Origin: an uncultured Bacilli bacterium
GTDB lineage: Bacteria > Bacillota_I > Bacilli_A > RF39 > UBA660
NCBI GenBank assembly: GCA_910589375.1
Contig: CAJUTK010000003.1
Coordinates: 191,247 to 255,246, forward strand
Direction of reading: 5' to 3'
Length of the DNA: 64,000 nucleotides
A program made the translations under genes and the position numbers. The notes under the pieces are model-generated. The model saw only the letters and a list, made by a program, of their open reading frames with translations. It was not told the origin of the DNA and did not search any database. Shown here piece by piece: positions 25,774-34,209 of the stretch. How positions within the stretch are numbered: position 1 is the stretch's first letter; each line of letters begins with the position of its first letter.

Positions 25774-25850
25774 TATCTTCATAATGAATTTGCAATAGAC
25801 TTTCTCTTACTGCTTCATATACTATAGTAGTTTTAGAAGGGAGAAATAAT

Positions 25851-26630
25851 ATGCAATATTTAAAGTATCCAACTAAGGTTATGAATATTACTCAAAACTA
25901 TAGTGGAACGACATCCCATAGTAGTGCATCATTAGGTAGCCCAAAGTCTTATCCTATTGATGACAACTGTGGAAATGCAAAAAGAAGTAATTTTTATGCA
26001 CCTTGTGATTTGAAAATAAAAAGAATTTATGGAGTAGGAAATGCAGGAGTTAATGCTGTATGGTTAGAGTCAAAAGAAAAAGTGAAATTAGCGAATAATA
26101 AAGAATCCTATGTAACAATATTAATTGTACATGGAGAAGATGAAGATTTAAAAAAATTAAAAGTTGGAAAAGTATTTAAACAAGGTGAATATCTTTTTAA
26201 AGAAGGTCGTGATGGTTTTGATAGAGGATTTGCAAGTGGGTATCACTTCCATATAGAAGTAGCAACTTGTAAATTTGAAGAACTTGAAAATAATGGTTGG
26301 AGAAAAAATTCAAAGGGAAGTTGGGTAATTAGTAGAAAAGCAATAAAACCAGAAGATGCCTTTTATGTAGATTCTAACTTTACTACCATTAAAGATTCTG
26401 GTGGTTTACAATTTAAAATGCTTCCAAAAGAAAAGGATGAGTATTATCCAAAATCGAATTATCAGGGAACTTCTATTACTACTGCGCTTAATCAATTAAA
26501 AATAGACAGTTCTTTTGCGAATAGAGAAAAAATTGCTAATAAGAATGGCATTAGTAATTATAGAGGTACTTCCACCCAAAATACAAAACTATTAAATTTA
26601 GTACAACAAGGAGTTTTGAAAAAAATATAA
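25851..26630 (+). CDS. Phage-type endolysin, M23-like peptidase with C-terminal repeat domain
   Basis: This 259-residue protein has an N-terminal M23/LytM-like domain with the zinc-site pieces YPIDDNCGN (His/Asp region) and GYHFHIEVA (HxH). The C-terminal about 60 residues (YQGTSITTALNQLKIDSSFANREKIANKNGISNYRGT) match the repeat module found at the end of many Bacillota endolysins. There is no signal peptide, as usual for endolysins. It stands alone, without holin or phage genes, so it may be a domesticated lysis or spore-lysis enzyme. AGGGAG is the ribosome site. Confidence 0.75.
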   Translation: MQYLKYPTKVMNITQNYSGTTSHSSASLGSPKSYPIDDNCGNAKRSNFYAPCDLKIKRIYGVGNAGVNAVWLESKEKVKLANNKESYVTILIVHGEDEDLKKLKVGKVFKQGEYLFKEGRDGFDRGFASGYHFHIEVATCKFEELENNGWRKNSKGSWVISRKAIKPEDAFYVDSNFTTIKDSGGLQFKMLPKEKDEYYPKSNYQGTSITTALNQLKIDSSFANREKIANKNGISNYRGTSTQNTKLLNLVQQGVLKKI

Positions 26631-26656
26631 AAGACTATCTTTTAAATAGTCTTTTA
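26629..26656. terminator. Bidirectional terminator
   Basis: AAAAGACTAT and ATAGTCTTTT form a 10-bp stem between two convergent genes. Confidence 0.85.
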
Positions 26657-27271
26657 AAATGGAAATTTATAATTTAAAATGTTTTGAATAGTTTCTTCTA
26701 GGAGATTATCTAGTTCTTCTTTTGTATAATATTTTAAAACTTTAGAACTAATTCTAGGAATGCTAATAAATTGAATAGTTTTCTTAATATCTTTTTCTTT
26801 GATAGAAATTCTATCAATCTTTTTACATTCTCTAGCGGCTTTTTTAGTCTTTTTTATTTCTAGATGATTATCCATATAATTATTATTGTAACTTCTAAAT
26901 TCTCGTTGTTTTATGATTCTTAGTTCTGTTTTAGAAAGATTTTTTAATTCTTCAATACTTTGTGCTTTCTTTTTAAAATGAATATTCCATAAATAATCAG
27001 TATAAAGATGGGAAAAGTATCCAAAAAATAGGGGATTTGTTTTCACTTCTTTCCCATATTGATTTAAGAATGCTAAATGTATTTCTTTTTCTTCATGCTT
27101 GTAGTGTGTATACCTATGATTTATTACTTTAGATACATCTTCTAAACTGTAAGCATTATTGATATCTGGTAGAATATTTCCTAATTGAAAAAGTTCAAAG
27201 TCTTTTTCTGGATATTGTATTTCTTGATTCAGTCTCTTAGCTACTTCTAAATGAATTCTCCAATTAGGCAT
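26654..27271 (-). CDS. Zinc-dependent phospholipase C-like protein
   Basis: This 205-residue protein begins with the typical WRIHLEVAKRL region followed by LGNILPDI and GYFSHLYTDYLWN, the His/Asp pattern of zinc phospholipase C-like proteins (all-helical, metal-binding). It has no signal peptide. Many bacterial members with this architecture are of unknown function. It converges with the endolysin gene and is upstream of the tRNA-Lys region. Confidence 0.65.
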   Translation of the reverse strand: MPNWRIHLEVAKRLNQEIQYPEKDFELFQLGNILPDINNAYSLEDVSKVINHRYTHYKHEEKEIHLAFLNQYGKEVKTNPLFFGYFSHLYTDYLWNIHFKKKAQSIEELKNLSKTELRIIKQREFRSYNNNYMDNHLEIKKTKKAARECKKIDRISIKEKDIKKTIQFISIPRISSKVLKYYTKEELDNLLEETIQNILNYKFPF

Positions 27272-27332
27272 AATATTCCTCCTAACAATCTTATTATAGC
27301 AAATATCTAGTATCTGTTCAATTGAGATTCTC

Positions 27333-27360
27333 CCTTAGGACCACAGATTAAGAGTCATTT
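27333..27360 (-). repeat. Partial tRNA-Lys copy (tRNA fragment)
   Basis: On the minus strand GACTCTTAATCTGTGG, identical to the anticodon arm of the tRNA-Lys at 27418, is followed by TCCTAAGGGAGA, matching its 3' end with the variable and T-arm part missing. It cannot fold as a full tRNA and looks like a deleted duplicate. Confidence 0.65.
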
Positions 27361-27376
27361 GGTCTTCTTTTGATTA

Positions 27377-27407
27377 CAAAAAAAGAACTAGTAAATCAGT
27401 TCTTTTT
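27377..27407 (-). terminator. Terminator of tRNA-Lys
   Basis: On the minus strand AAAGAACT and AGTTCTTT enclose a short loop and are followed by a T run, between the tRNA and the partial copy. Confidence 0.75.
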
Positions 27408-27417
27408 ATTTCAACAA

Positions 27418-27493
27418 TGGTGTCCCCTTAGGGGCTCGAACCCTAGACCCACAGATTAAGAGTCTGTTGCTCTACCAACTGAGCTAAGGAGAC
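27418..27493 (-). tRNA. tRNA-Lys(CTT)
   Basis: Seventy-six bases: acceptor GTCTCCT/AGGGGAC, anticodon stem CAGAC/ATCTG-type around CTCTTAA (CTT), T-loop GTTCGAGCC and encoded CCA. Confidence 0.95.
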
Positions 27494-27600
27494 ATATTTG
27501 GTTGACAGAATTAATTATAGCACATTTTTTTAATATTTCAAATACTTAATAAGAAAAAAATGAATTTTCCTTTTATTCTCCTATTAATAGAAAGAAAATA

Positions 27601-27617
27601 GGGTACTTGCATTACTC
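27601..27617 (+). promoter_or_regulatory. Shared upstream motif of the pilin set, copy 1
   Basis: GGGTACTTGCATTACTC lies about 50 bases before the start, matching 29003-29019 (AGGTACTTGTATTACCT) and weakly 30539-30555. Confidence 0.35.
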
Positions 27618-27666
27618 TTTTACTTTATATTTTTTTGTTTTAGAATGAATAATAGAGGTATGTTTT

Positions 27667-28962
27667 ATGAAGAATAAAAGAAGTAATTTAGGTTTTACAT
27701 TAATAGAGTTATTATGTGTGCTAGTAATACCTGCCCTTTTAGTAACCTTAGTAGGAAGAAGCTTTGTTAAGATAATTAATGATGCAGAGACAGAATTATC
27801 TGAGTCACAAGAAAAATCAATTTTAAATGCAGCAGAGAAATGGGCAACAGAAAACTCTGGAGAGTTTGATGATATAGAGGGAAGCAGTTTACAAATAGGT
27901 GCGGATATTGTATTTGTTTTAGACTTTTCAGGTAGTATGGGATTCTCTAGTAATTTTATATCCACGCCAACTGGAAAAATAAGTCGTTACCAAGCGATGA
28001 TAGAAGCCTTAGATTCATCAGTCCCAATTTTAATGCCAGAAGATAGTGACAATAAAATTTCTATTGTTTCTTATGGCGAGACAGTTAAAACAATATTGCC
28101 TCTTGATAAATATAAGATGGAAGGATCTTAGTTTGTCAAATGGACTAAAACTAATTCTGGGGATGATTTTGGGATAATCTCTTTCCCAAACTTATATAAT
28201 TCTAGTGGTAAAAAAATAACACAAACATATAAAATGCAAAATGGTGTAACCTATACACAGGGTGGAATTTTGGGAGCTACTCAGATTCTTTTATCTAATT
28301 CAAATGTTGTAAATCGAATTCCTGTTATTGTTTTATTTACTGATGGAGAGCCAACTGCCTATTATCCTGGAAATAAATTTGTCTCTAGATGCCAATCTTG
28401 TGGTGGAAGTTGGAATTTAGCAGCTGCTAGATACATGATAGAAGCAGGTGTATATGCTAAAAGCAGTATTAAGTCTTATTATCAATCCCAATTATTTTTT
28501 TATACAGTGGGTCTTGGAATAGGTGTTGGTAGCCCTGGAGAATTAGTATTAAATCCAACAAAGGAAAATATCGAATTGTCAACATCTGATTCTAAGAGGA
28601 GAGAGTTAGCAAATTATTTAAAACAACATAATGGTTCTTCTGCTTATAATTATGCAGACAAGTCTTTCATTAATGTCTTAGACGCTGAGCAATTAAAAGA
28701 TATTTTTTTAAATATTTCAAATGAAGTAATTGAAGCTACAAAAGTTACTCAATTATGTGTTACTGTTGATGAATTAAAAAAAGGTGGCTATTTGTCAAAA
28801 GATGCTAAAATAAATGATACGTTAGGAGAAACCATCTACGTATTAATGAGTGAAAATGCTGCCACTAATCAATATGTATTTAGTGTTGCTAAAACAGATG
28901 AACAGAAGAAACAATGTAAAGCTTTAATTGATCAAAAAAATTCTAATAAAAAAGGAGTATAA
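27667..28962 (+). pseudogene. vWA-modular type IV prepilin, interrupted by in-frame amber codon
   Basis: The frame encodes a prepilin N-terminus (GFTLIELLCVLVI, methylation/cleavage motif), a von Willebrand A domain with MIDAS DFSGSMG, DGE(P)T loop, and the pilin-like tail CVTVDELKKGGYLSK. One in-frame TAG at 28129-28131 splits it; the same frame continues to 28962 with coding character. TGG to TAG would account for it. In the hydrophobic helix the usual Leu is Pro (VIPALL versus VILALL in the neighbours), which would kink the assembly helix. Both changes suggest recent decay, although sequencing error or stop readthrough cannot be excluded. The next paralogs are intact. Confidence 0.8.
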
Positions 28963-28981
28963 AAAATACTCCTTTTTCTTT
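28950..28981 (+). terminator. Terminator after the first modular pilin
   Basis: AAAGGAGTAT and ATACTCCTTT followed by Ts, overlapping the stop. Confidence 0.85.
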
Positions 28982-29002
28982 TAACCCTTATTAAAATGAA
29001 TA

Positions 29003-29037
29003 AGGTACTTGTATTACCTGTAGTATTTTGTTATAAT
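29003..29037 (+). promoter_or_regulatory. Shared motif and promoter of the second modular pilin
   Basis: AGGTACTTGTATTACCT contains TTGTAT (29009-29014), which is 17 bases before TATAAT (29032-29037). In copies 1 and 3 no comparable -10 follows, so the motif may be an operator rather than only a -35. Confidence 0.5.
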
Positions 29038-29073
29038 TTCTGTAGAGAATAAATACTAGGAGGATATATAAAT

Positions 29074-30306
29074 ATGAAGAAAAAACAAAATATAGGATTT
29101 ACATTAATAGAATTATTATGTGTATTAGTTATTCTAGCGCTTTTAGCGATTATTGTAGGAAGAAGTATAGTTAGAAGTGTGAATGAAGCAAAAACAGATT
29201 TAACAGAAACACAGGAAAAATCAATTTTAAATGCAGCAGAGAAGTGGTCACTAGATCATACTAGTGAGTTTGATGATATTGAAGGTGTAATTAATCAAGT
29301 GGGCTTAGATGTTGTTTTTATACTAGATGTTTCTGGAAGTATGACTTCTACAGTTAGAAACGTTAATGGTGTAAGCATGACTAGAAATCAAGCTGTTGCG
29401 GAGGCTACAAATGATTCAATAGTAGCTTTATATAAAGGTAATATTAATACACGAATTGGAGTTGTTTTGTTTGGTAATTCTGGAAAAGATTTTCTTCCAT
29501 TAGATAAATATGAACGTATGAGCACATACTATCTTAGATATATAGCTCCTACTAGCGGAAGTTATGGAACTTTAGAAAGTGGTAGGTTAGTTGCTTTAAA
29601 AGATGGTGCTGTTTATGAAAAAAATTATAAATATGATGGTAGTGGAACAGAATTAACTAATGGAATGTTAATAGCCCAGCAAAAATTTATGGACCAAACA
29701 CTTGAAGAGCCTAGAATTCCTGTTGTTATTATTTTAACAGATGGTGATGATTTTCGACCATCAACAGCTATAAAAACAATAAAAGAAGGTAGAAGCGTAA
29801 TTGAAACGAAATATAAAAGTACTATGTATGTATATACTATTGGATTTGGTATAAGTAATGGTAGCAAAGCAGCACTAACACTTAATCCAACACCAGAAGC
29901 GATTCAATATGCAATTGATCATAATACTTCTGCAAAAACGCTAGCAGAAGAGTTACAAGCAACAGGAGAAAATTACGATTATGCAGATGGTAGTTTTATT
30001 GGAGCCATGGATGCAAATGCATTAAGGGAATTATTTTTGCAAATTTCAGATGAAGTGGTAAAAGCTACAAAAATAACCCAAGTATGTGTAACGATTGATG
30101 AGTTAAAAGATGGAGGATATTTATCAAAAGATGCTAAAATAAATGAAGAGTTAGCAAAAAGTACTTATGTGCTTATGAGTGAGAATGCTGCTACTAATCA
30201 ATATGGATTTAGTATTGCTAAAACAGAAGAACAGAAACAACAATGTAGAGATTTAATTGCAGCAAAGGAAGAACGAGAAAATGAAACATCTAATTTAAAT
30301 CCTTAA
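29074..30306 (+). CDS. vWA-modular type IV prepilin
   Basis: This 410-residue protein has a short Lys-rich leader, the prepilin peptidase site before FTLIELLCVLVILALLAIIVG, a polar helix (about residues 30-60), then a vWA domain with MIDAS DVSGSMT (Asp, Ser, Ser), the Thr of the second loop (GTELTNG) and IILTDGDD (Asp of the third). After it comes a pilin-like C-terminus CVTIDELKDGGYLSKDAK...NQYGFSIA. In Streptococcus sanguinis minor pilins PilB/PilC carry such grafted modules and act as tip adhesins. A large adhesin role is inferred. No pilus ATPase, platform or peptidase is in the window. GGAGG precedes the start. Confidence 0.85.
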   Translation: MKKKQNIGFTLIELLCVLVILALLAIIVGRSIVRSVNEAKTDLTETQEKSILNAAEKWSLDHTSEFDDIEGVINQVGLDVVFILDVSGSMTSTVRNVNGVSMTRNQAVAEATNDSIVALYKGNINTRIGVVLFGNSGKDFLPLDKYERMSTYYLRYIAPTSGSYGTLESGRLVALKDGAVYEKNYKYDGSGTELTNGMLIAQQKFMDQTLEEPRIPVVIILTDGDDFRPSTAIKTIKEGRSVIETKYKSTMYVYTIGFGISNGSKAALTLNPTPEAIQYAIDHNTSAKTLAEELQATGENYDYADGSFIGAMDANALRELFLQISDEVVKATKITQVCVTIDELKDGGYLSKDAKINEELAKSTYVLMSENAATNQYGFSIAKTEEQKQQCRDLIAAKEERENETSNLNP

Positions 30307-30320
30307 AAAGTGTTAGTATA

Positions 30321-30352
30321 AAAAAGAGGTATAATGGTTACCTCTTTTTTTC
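30321..30352 (+). terminator. Terminator after the second modular pilin
   Basis: AAAAAGAGGTA and TACCTCTTTTTT form the stem. Confidence 0.9.
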
Positions 30353-30601
30353 TTCTATTATAATTTTTTAAAGTATAAATATTGGGGCGATAGAAAGATA
30401 GAATGAAATAAAATTTTAATGATGCAAAAAACAGAAAGATAATGTCAAAAAATGTCAATTATTGTTAAAAAAATAAATACTTTAAAAATAGGATATATAT
30501 ATAAAGGAAATATTTAAAGGAAATATTTTTGTAAGATAGGGCTCCCGTAATACTCTTTTTTTGCCGTTTTTTATTATTTAAAATGCTAATGGTGATGTAT
30601 T
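30353..30601 (+). other. Intergenic region before the third modular pilin
   Basis: No gene is seen. It contains direct repeats AAAGGAAATATTT at about 30503 and 30516, a repeated AATGTCAA pair near 30440-30460, and at 30539-30555 GGGCTCCCGTAATACTC, related to the motif before the other two pilins. The region is AT-rich, and no sigma-A promoter stands out. Confidence 0.4.
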
Positions 30602-32107
30602 ATGAAAAGAGATAGAGAAAAAGGTTTTACCTTAGTAGAGCTAATGTGTGTATTAGTCATATTAGCGCTTTTAGCTTTATTAGTAGGAAAAGCTATTACA
30701 GGAAGCATAAATCAAGCAAAAGATGATTTAGATGAGAGTAAAAAGAAAGCAATATTAAATGCTGCTGAAAAATGGTCTATTGATAATTCTGATAAATTTG
30801 ATGATTTTGAAACTAAGAAAATAAAGGTTGGATTGGATGTTGTGTTTATTGTTGATATGTCTGGTAGTATGAAAGGAAAAATGAATGATGGCAATGCTAA
30901 AACTGCTGCAACTGTTAATTCCATTAATATTGCGTTAGATACATTAAGAGAATATGAGGATAATAGAGTAGGTTTTGTTCTATTCAGTGGTCGTGATGCA
31001 GGTGGCGGTTCTAGTGGAAATAATCCTTATAGAAGCGCAAATACTTCTATTTTACATTCTTCTAACAAACTTATTCCGATTAATCAGATTGGTACATTAG
31101 TACATTCAACAAATGGGTCCCAAGAGTATGTGACTATTCCAGGAGATACAAATTCTCCAATTGAATTTGTGGGTGGAACTTATACTATGTTAGGCTTACA
31201 GAAAGCAACACAATTATTGATGCAGTCTGATGGGATTACAAAAAAAGGAAGAATACCAGTTGTCATTTTAGTTACTGATGGGGAACCTAGTACAGGTGTA
31301 GCTAATAGGGATGTTAATGAATCTAACTATTTACAGGTAACAGATGCTGATCAAGGCCATGGAGGGACTACCTGGTGCTTAAGCAGTGCAGTTTGGCCAA
31401 ACTTTAAAGATTACTTTGAGTTTCCTTATGTATCAAACCGTTGTGCTACAGTCACTAATTATCCAATTAGTGAAGCTACCAATCGTTCTGTAAAAATGGT
31501 ATGGAATGTTATTCAGACTTCTGTGATTTCTAAAAAAAATCTTTCTAAAATCTATGGTGCTTCAATGTATTTCTATACAATAGGTATAGGTTTAACCTCT
31601 GATTTTGGAAAATTTATGCTTGAGCCAAATGCTACAAGATTAGCTAATTTAAGTACAAGTAGGGCTACTACTGGAGTAGATAGTATGTCAAAAACGGAAG
31701 AAAAATATTGGGATACTTTATGGCATGTAGATATTAGTGAAAAGTTATATAACTTTATTAACCCTACAGATGGATCGCCTAAAAAAACTGATTATAATTA
31801 TGTTACGAAGGCTTTCTTAAATAGTGTTTCTCTAGAAGATTTAAAAGCTAATTTCGAGGAGATTGCAACAGAAATATCGGAAGCTACTAAAGTATCTGAA
31901 GTTTGTGTTAAGGTAAGAGACTTACAACAAGGCGGATATTTAGGCAAAAATATAGAATTAACAGAAGAATATTTGAATGATAAATATGTAATTATGAGTT
32001 ATAATGAACCTACTAATCAATTCTCTTATGCCTTAGCAGAAACAGAAAATCAAATTCAAGCATGTCAGGATTATTATATGAAACAAGAAGCAAAAGAAAA
32101 TGAATAA
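30602..32107 (+). CDS. vWA-modular type IV prepilin, long form
   Basis: This 501-residue protein has the prepilin motif GFTLVELMCVLVILALLALLVG, MIDAS DMSGSMKG, a large insertion with Cys pairs (DQGHGGTTWCLSSAV and a later NRCATV), VILVTDGEPS, and the pilin-like end CVKVRDLQQGGYLGKNIEL...NQFSYALAE. It is the largest of the three tandem paralogs and the most divergent. The same fold logic applies: helix for pilus assembly, vWA module for binding. It directly precedes spoVAC with a terminator-like hairpin between. Confidence 0.85.
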   Translation: MKRDREKGFTLVELMCVLVILALLALLVGKAITGSINQAKDDLDESKKKAILNAAEKWSIDNSDKFDDFETKKIKVGLDVVFIVDMSGSMKGKMNDGNAKTAATVNSINIALDTLREYEDNRVGFVLFSGRDAGGGSSGNNPYRSANTSILHSSNKLIPINQIGTLVHSTNGSQEYVTIPGDTNSPIEFVGGTYTMLGLQKATQLLMQSDGITKKGRIPVVILVTDGEPSTGVANRDVNESNYLQVTDADQGHGGTTWCLSSAVWPNFKDYFEFPYVSNRCATVTNYPISEATNRSVKMVWNVIQTSVISKKNLSKIYGASMYFYTIGIGLTSDFGKFMLEPNATRLANLSTSRATTGVDSMSKTEEKYWDTLWHVDISEKLYNFINPTDGSPKKTDYNYVTKAFLNSVSLEDLKANFEEIATEISEATKVSEVCVKVRDLQQGGYLGKNIELTEEYLNDKYVIMSYNEPTNQFSYALAETENQIQACQDYYMKQEAKENE

Positions 32108-32115
32108 AACAAAAT

Positions 32116-32149
32116 CTCTTATTCCATAATAGGAATAGGAGGTTTTTTT
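32116..32149 (+). terminator. Terminator hairpin enclosing the spoVAC ribosome site
   Basis: CTCTTATTCC and GGAATAGGAG (with one G-U) form a 10-bp stem followed by GTTTTTTT. The 3' arm contains AGGAGG, the ribosome site of spoVAC seven bases from its ATG, so folding would hide it. Confidence 0.75.
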
Positions 32150-32590
32150 ATGGATCAAAAGAAGTATAAAATTTTAGTAGATAAACATACACCAAAAGAG
32201 AATCGGCTTTATAATGGATTAGTTGCTTTCATAATAGGAGGATTAATGGGGATGTTAGGACAGTTTTTAGTTTCTTTCTATTCTTATCAATTTGATATTC
32301 CTTCTAAAGAAGCTAGTGTATTTATGATTGTTACTTTAGTATTTTTAGGTTGTTTTTTAACTTGCCTAGGATTCTTTGACAAGATGGTATCATTTGCACG
32401 CTGTGGTCTTATTATTCCTATTACTGGATTTGCTCATTCTATGATGAGTGCAGCATTAGAATATAAAAGAGAAGGTCTTGTAACTGGGATAGGTGCTAAT
32501 ATTTTTAAATTAGCAGGAACAGTTATTATGTTTGGAGTAGTTAGTGCTTATTTGTTTGGACTACTCCGAGTTATATTGATGGGAGGATAA
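32150..32590 (+). CDS. spoVAC: Stage V sporulation protein AC
   Basis: This 146-residue membrane protein is part of the SpoVA channel that moves dipicolinic acid into the forespore and out at germination. It has four hydrophobic helices (about 25-48, 60-80, 92-110 and 120-142) and the typical NGLVAFIIGGLMGMLGQ and FGHSMMSAA-like (ITGFAHSMMSAALEYKREG) motifs. Its ribosome site is inside the hairpin ending the upstream unit. It starts the spoVAC-AD-AE operon. No sigma-G type promoter was found nearby. Confidence 0.93.
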   Translation: MDQKKYKILVDKHTPKENRLYNGLVAFIIGGLMGMLGQFLVSFYSYQFDIPSKEASVFMIVTLVFLGCFLTCLGFFDKMVSFARCGLIIPITGFAHSMMSAALEYKREGLVTGIGANIFKLAGTVIMFGVVSAYLFGLLRVILMGG

Positions 32591-32591
32591 T

Positions 32592-33590
32592 ATGACATTT
32601 AAATATAGTAATGTATATCTTAATGGGACAAGTACTATTACTGGACCATATGAAGCAAAAGGCCCATTTAATAAGTATTATGATAAAAGTTATAATGATT
32701 TTTATTGTGGTACAAAAACTTGGGAACAAGCAGAAAGTAAGATGTTAGTAGAGAGTGTAGATACTGTTTTATCAAAAGTAATGAAAGTAAAAAATGAAGT
32801 GGATTTACACATATCAGGAGATTTATTAAATCAAATTGTTTCTACTAATTATGCAAGTGCTACTATTGGAATTCCGTTAATTGGAATTTATTCTGCATGC
32901 TCTACGAGTGTTTTAGGCCTTATTTTAGGAAGTAATATGTTAGAAGCAGGACAGATTAAGAATTGTGTTGTGAGTGTATCTTCTCATAATAATGGAAGTG
33001 AAAAGCAATTTAGACAACCAGTAGAATATGGAGGACCTAAAAGAAAGACTGCAACATTCACAGTAACGGGCGCTGCAAGTGCATATTTAAGTCGTGAGAA
33101 ATCACCTATTAAGGTAGAAAGTGCAACGATTGGAAAGGTAGTAGATTTAGGAGTTACAGACCCTTACCATATGGGAGCTGCTATGACACCTTCTGCTGCT
33201 TCTACCATCTATCAACATTTAAAAGATACGAATAGGGATATTTCTTATTATGACTTAGTATTAACAGGGGATTTAGGTGTTTATGGAAAGAAAATATTAG
33301 CAGATTATTTGCACCAAGAATATCATATTGAGCTTAGAAATTACGATGATACAGCATGTATGATTTATGATTTAGAGCATCAACCTGTATTTGCTGGTGG
33401 TAGTGGTCCTGCTTGTTTGCCATTAGTAGTATATAGTTATATTTTAGAACGTATGAAGAAACATGAAATAAAAAGAGTCCTTTTAGTGGCAACAGGTGCT
33501 CTTTTATCACCAACTATGACAAATCAAAAATTATCTATTCCAAGTGTTTCTCATGCGATTAGTTTGGAGGTAAACGATGATTTATCTTAA
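32592..33590 (+). CDS. spoVAD: Stage V sporulation protein AD
   Basis: This 332-residue protein has a thiolase-like fold and binds dipicolinic acid in the SpoVA complex. Recognisable parts are the SNVYLNGTSTITGPYEAKGP start, GIYSACSTS (thiolase Cys), SSHNNGSEKQFRQPVEYGG, LTGDLGVYGKKIL and FAGGSGPACLPLV. Full length. It starts one base after the spoVAC stop and overlaps spoVAE. Confidence 0.94.
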   Translation: MTFKYSNVYLNGTSTITGPYEAKGPFNKYYDKSYNDFYCGTKTWEQAESKMLVESVDTVLSKVMKVKNEVDLHISGDLLNQIVSTNYASATIGIPLIGIYSACSTSVLGLILGSNMLEAGQIKNCVVSVSSHNNGSEKQFRQPVEYGGPKRKTATFTVTGAASAYLSREKSPIKVESATIGKVVDLGVTDPYHMGAAMTPSAASTIYQHLKDTNRDISYYDLVLTGDLGVYGKKILADYLHQEYHIELRNYDDTACMIYDLEHQPVFAGGSGPACLPLVVYSYILERMKKHEIKRVLLVATGALLSPTMTNQKLSIPSVSHAISLEVNDDLS

Positions 33591-33927
33591 TTCATTTTTA
33601 TTTTGTGGTATTGTTTGTTTAATTGGTCAAATTATTTTAGATAATACAAAGTTAACACCAGGGCATATTACTAGTATGTTTGTAGTAACAGGTGCGTTTC
33701 TAGATATATTTGATATTTATGATCAGATTGTACTTTGGGCTGGTGGTGGAGCTATGGTTCCAATTACTAGTTTTGGACATTCTCTTATTCATGGAGCACT
33801 TGATACTGTTAATCAGTATGGCCTAATGGGACTTTTTATGGGAATGTTTGATCTTACTTCTGCAGGAATTGTGGCAGCTATTATTTTTTCTTTTCTATTT
33901 GCTCTTGTTTTTAAACCAAAAGACTAA
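33577..33927 (+). CDS. spoVAE: Stage V sporulation protein AE
   Basis: This 116-residue membrane protein with four helices and motif PGHITSMFVVTGAFLDIF and ITSFGHSLIHGA is the SpoVAEb-type subunit. It overlaps spoVAD by 14 bases with GGAGG upstream. It is the last gene before a terminator. Confidence 0.92.
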   Translation: MIYLNSFLFCGIVCLIGQIILDNTKLTPGHITSMFVVTGAFLDIFDIYDQIVLWAGGGAMVPITSFGHSLIHGALDTVNQYGLMGLFMGMFDLTSAGIVAAIIFSFLFALVFKPKD

Positions 33928-33945
33928 TTTATTAGTCTTTTTTTC
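33919..33945 (+). terminator. Terminator of the spoVA operon
   Basis: AAAGACTAAT and ATTAGTCTTT form a perfect 10-bp stem followed by Ts. Confidence 0.9.
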
Positions 33946-33978
33946 TTCTTTTTTAAATACAATGATATAGGTGATGTT

Positions 33979-34206
33979 ATGTCTATTCGTTCTTACTTTT
34001 TAGAGGAACAATTTCAGTTAATTTACTTGCAGAATCAAATAGACATTATCAACTATCAAGAAATTGATTCTTTTGATGAGGAAAAAATTAGGATTCGTTA
34101 TAAAGGTGGAGTATTAATAGTCGCAGGACATAATCTTTCTATTAGTAAACTTTTAGATGACGAAATATTGATTCGTGGTGATATAGAAAAAATAGAGTTC
34201 AGGTGA
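33979..34206 (+). CDS. yqfC: Sporulation protein YqfC
   Basis: This 75-residue protein matches YqfC by size, order before yqfD and the ending LSISKLLDDEILIRGDIEKIEF. In Bacillus it is made by the mother cell in mid-sporulation. AATACAAT about 20 bases before the start is close to a sigma-E -10, but no good -35 was found. It is four bases before yqfD. Confidence 0.85.
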   Translation: MSIRSYFLEEQFQLIYLQNQIDIINYQEIDSFDEEKIRIRYKGGVLIVAGHNLSISKLLDDEILIRGDIEKIEFR

Positions 34207-34209
34207 TCT

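Noticed and set aside
28129..28131. TAG recoding or pyrrolysine-like readthrough
   Set aside because: TAG ends other confident genes here, the paralogs have no TAG at this place, and no readthrough signal is seen.
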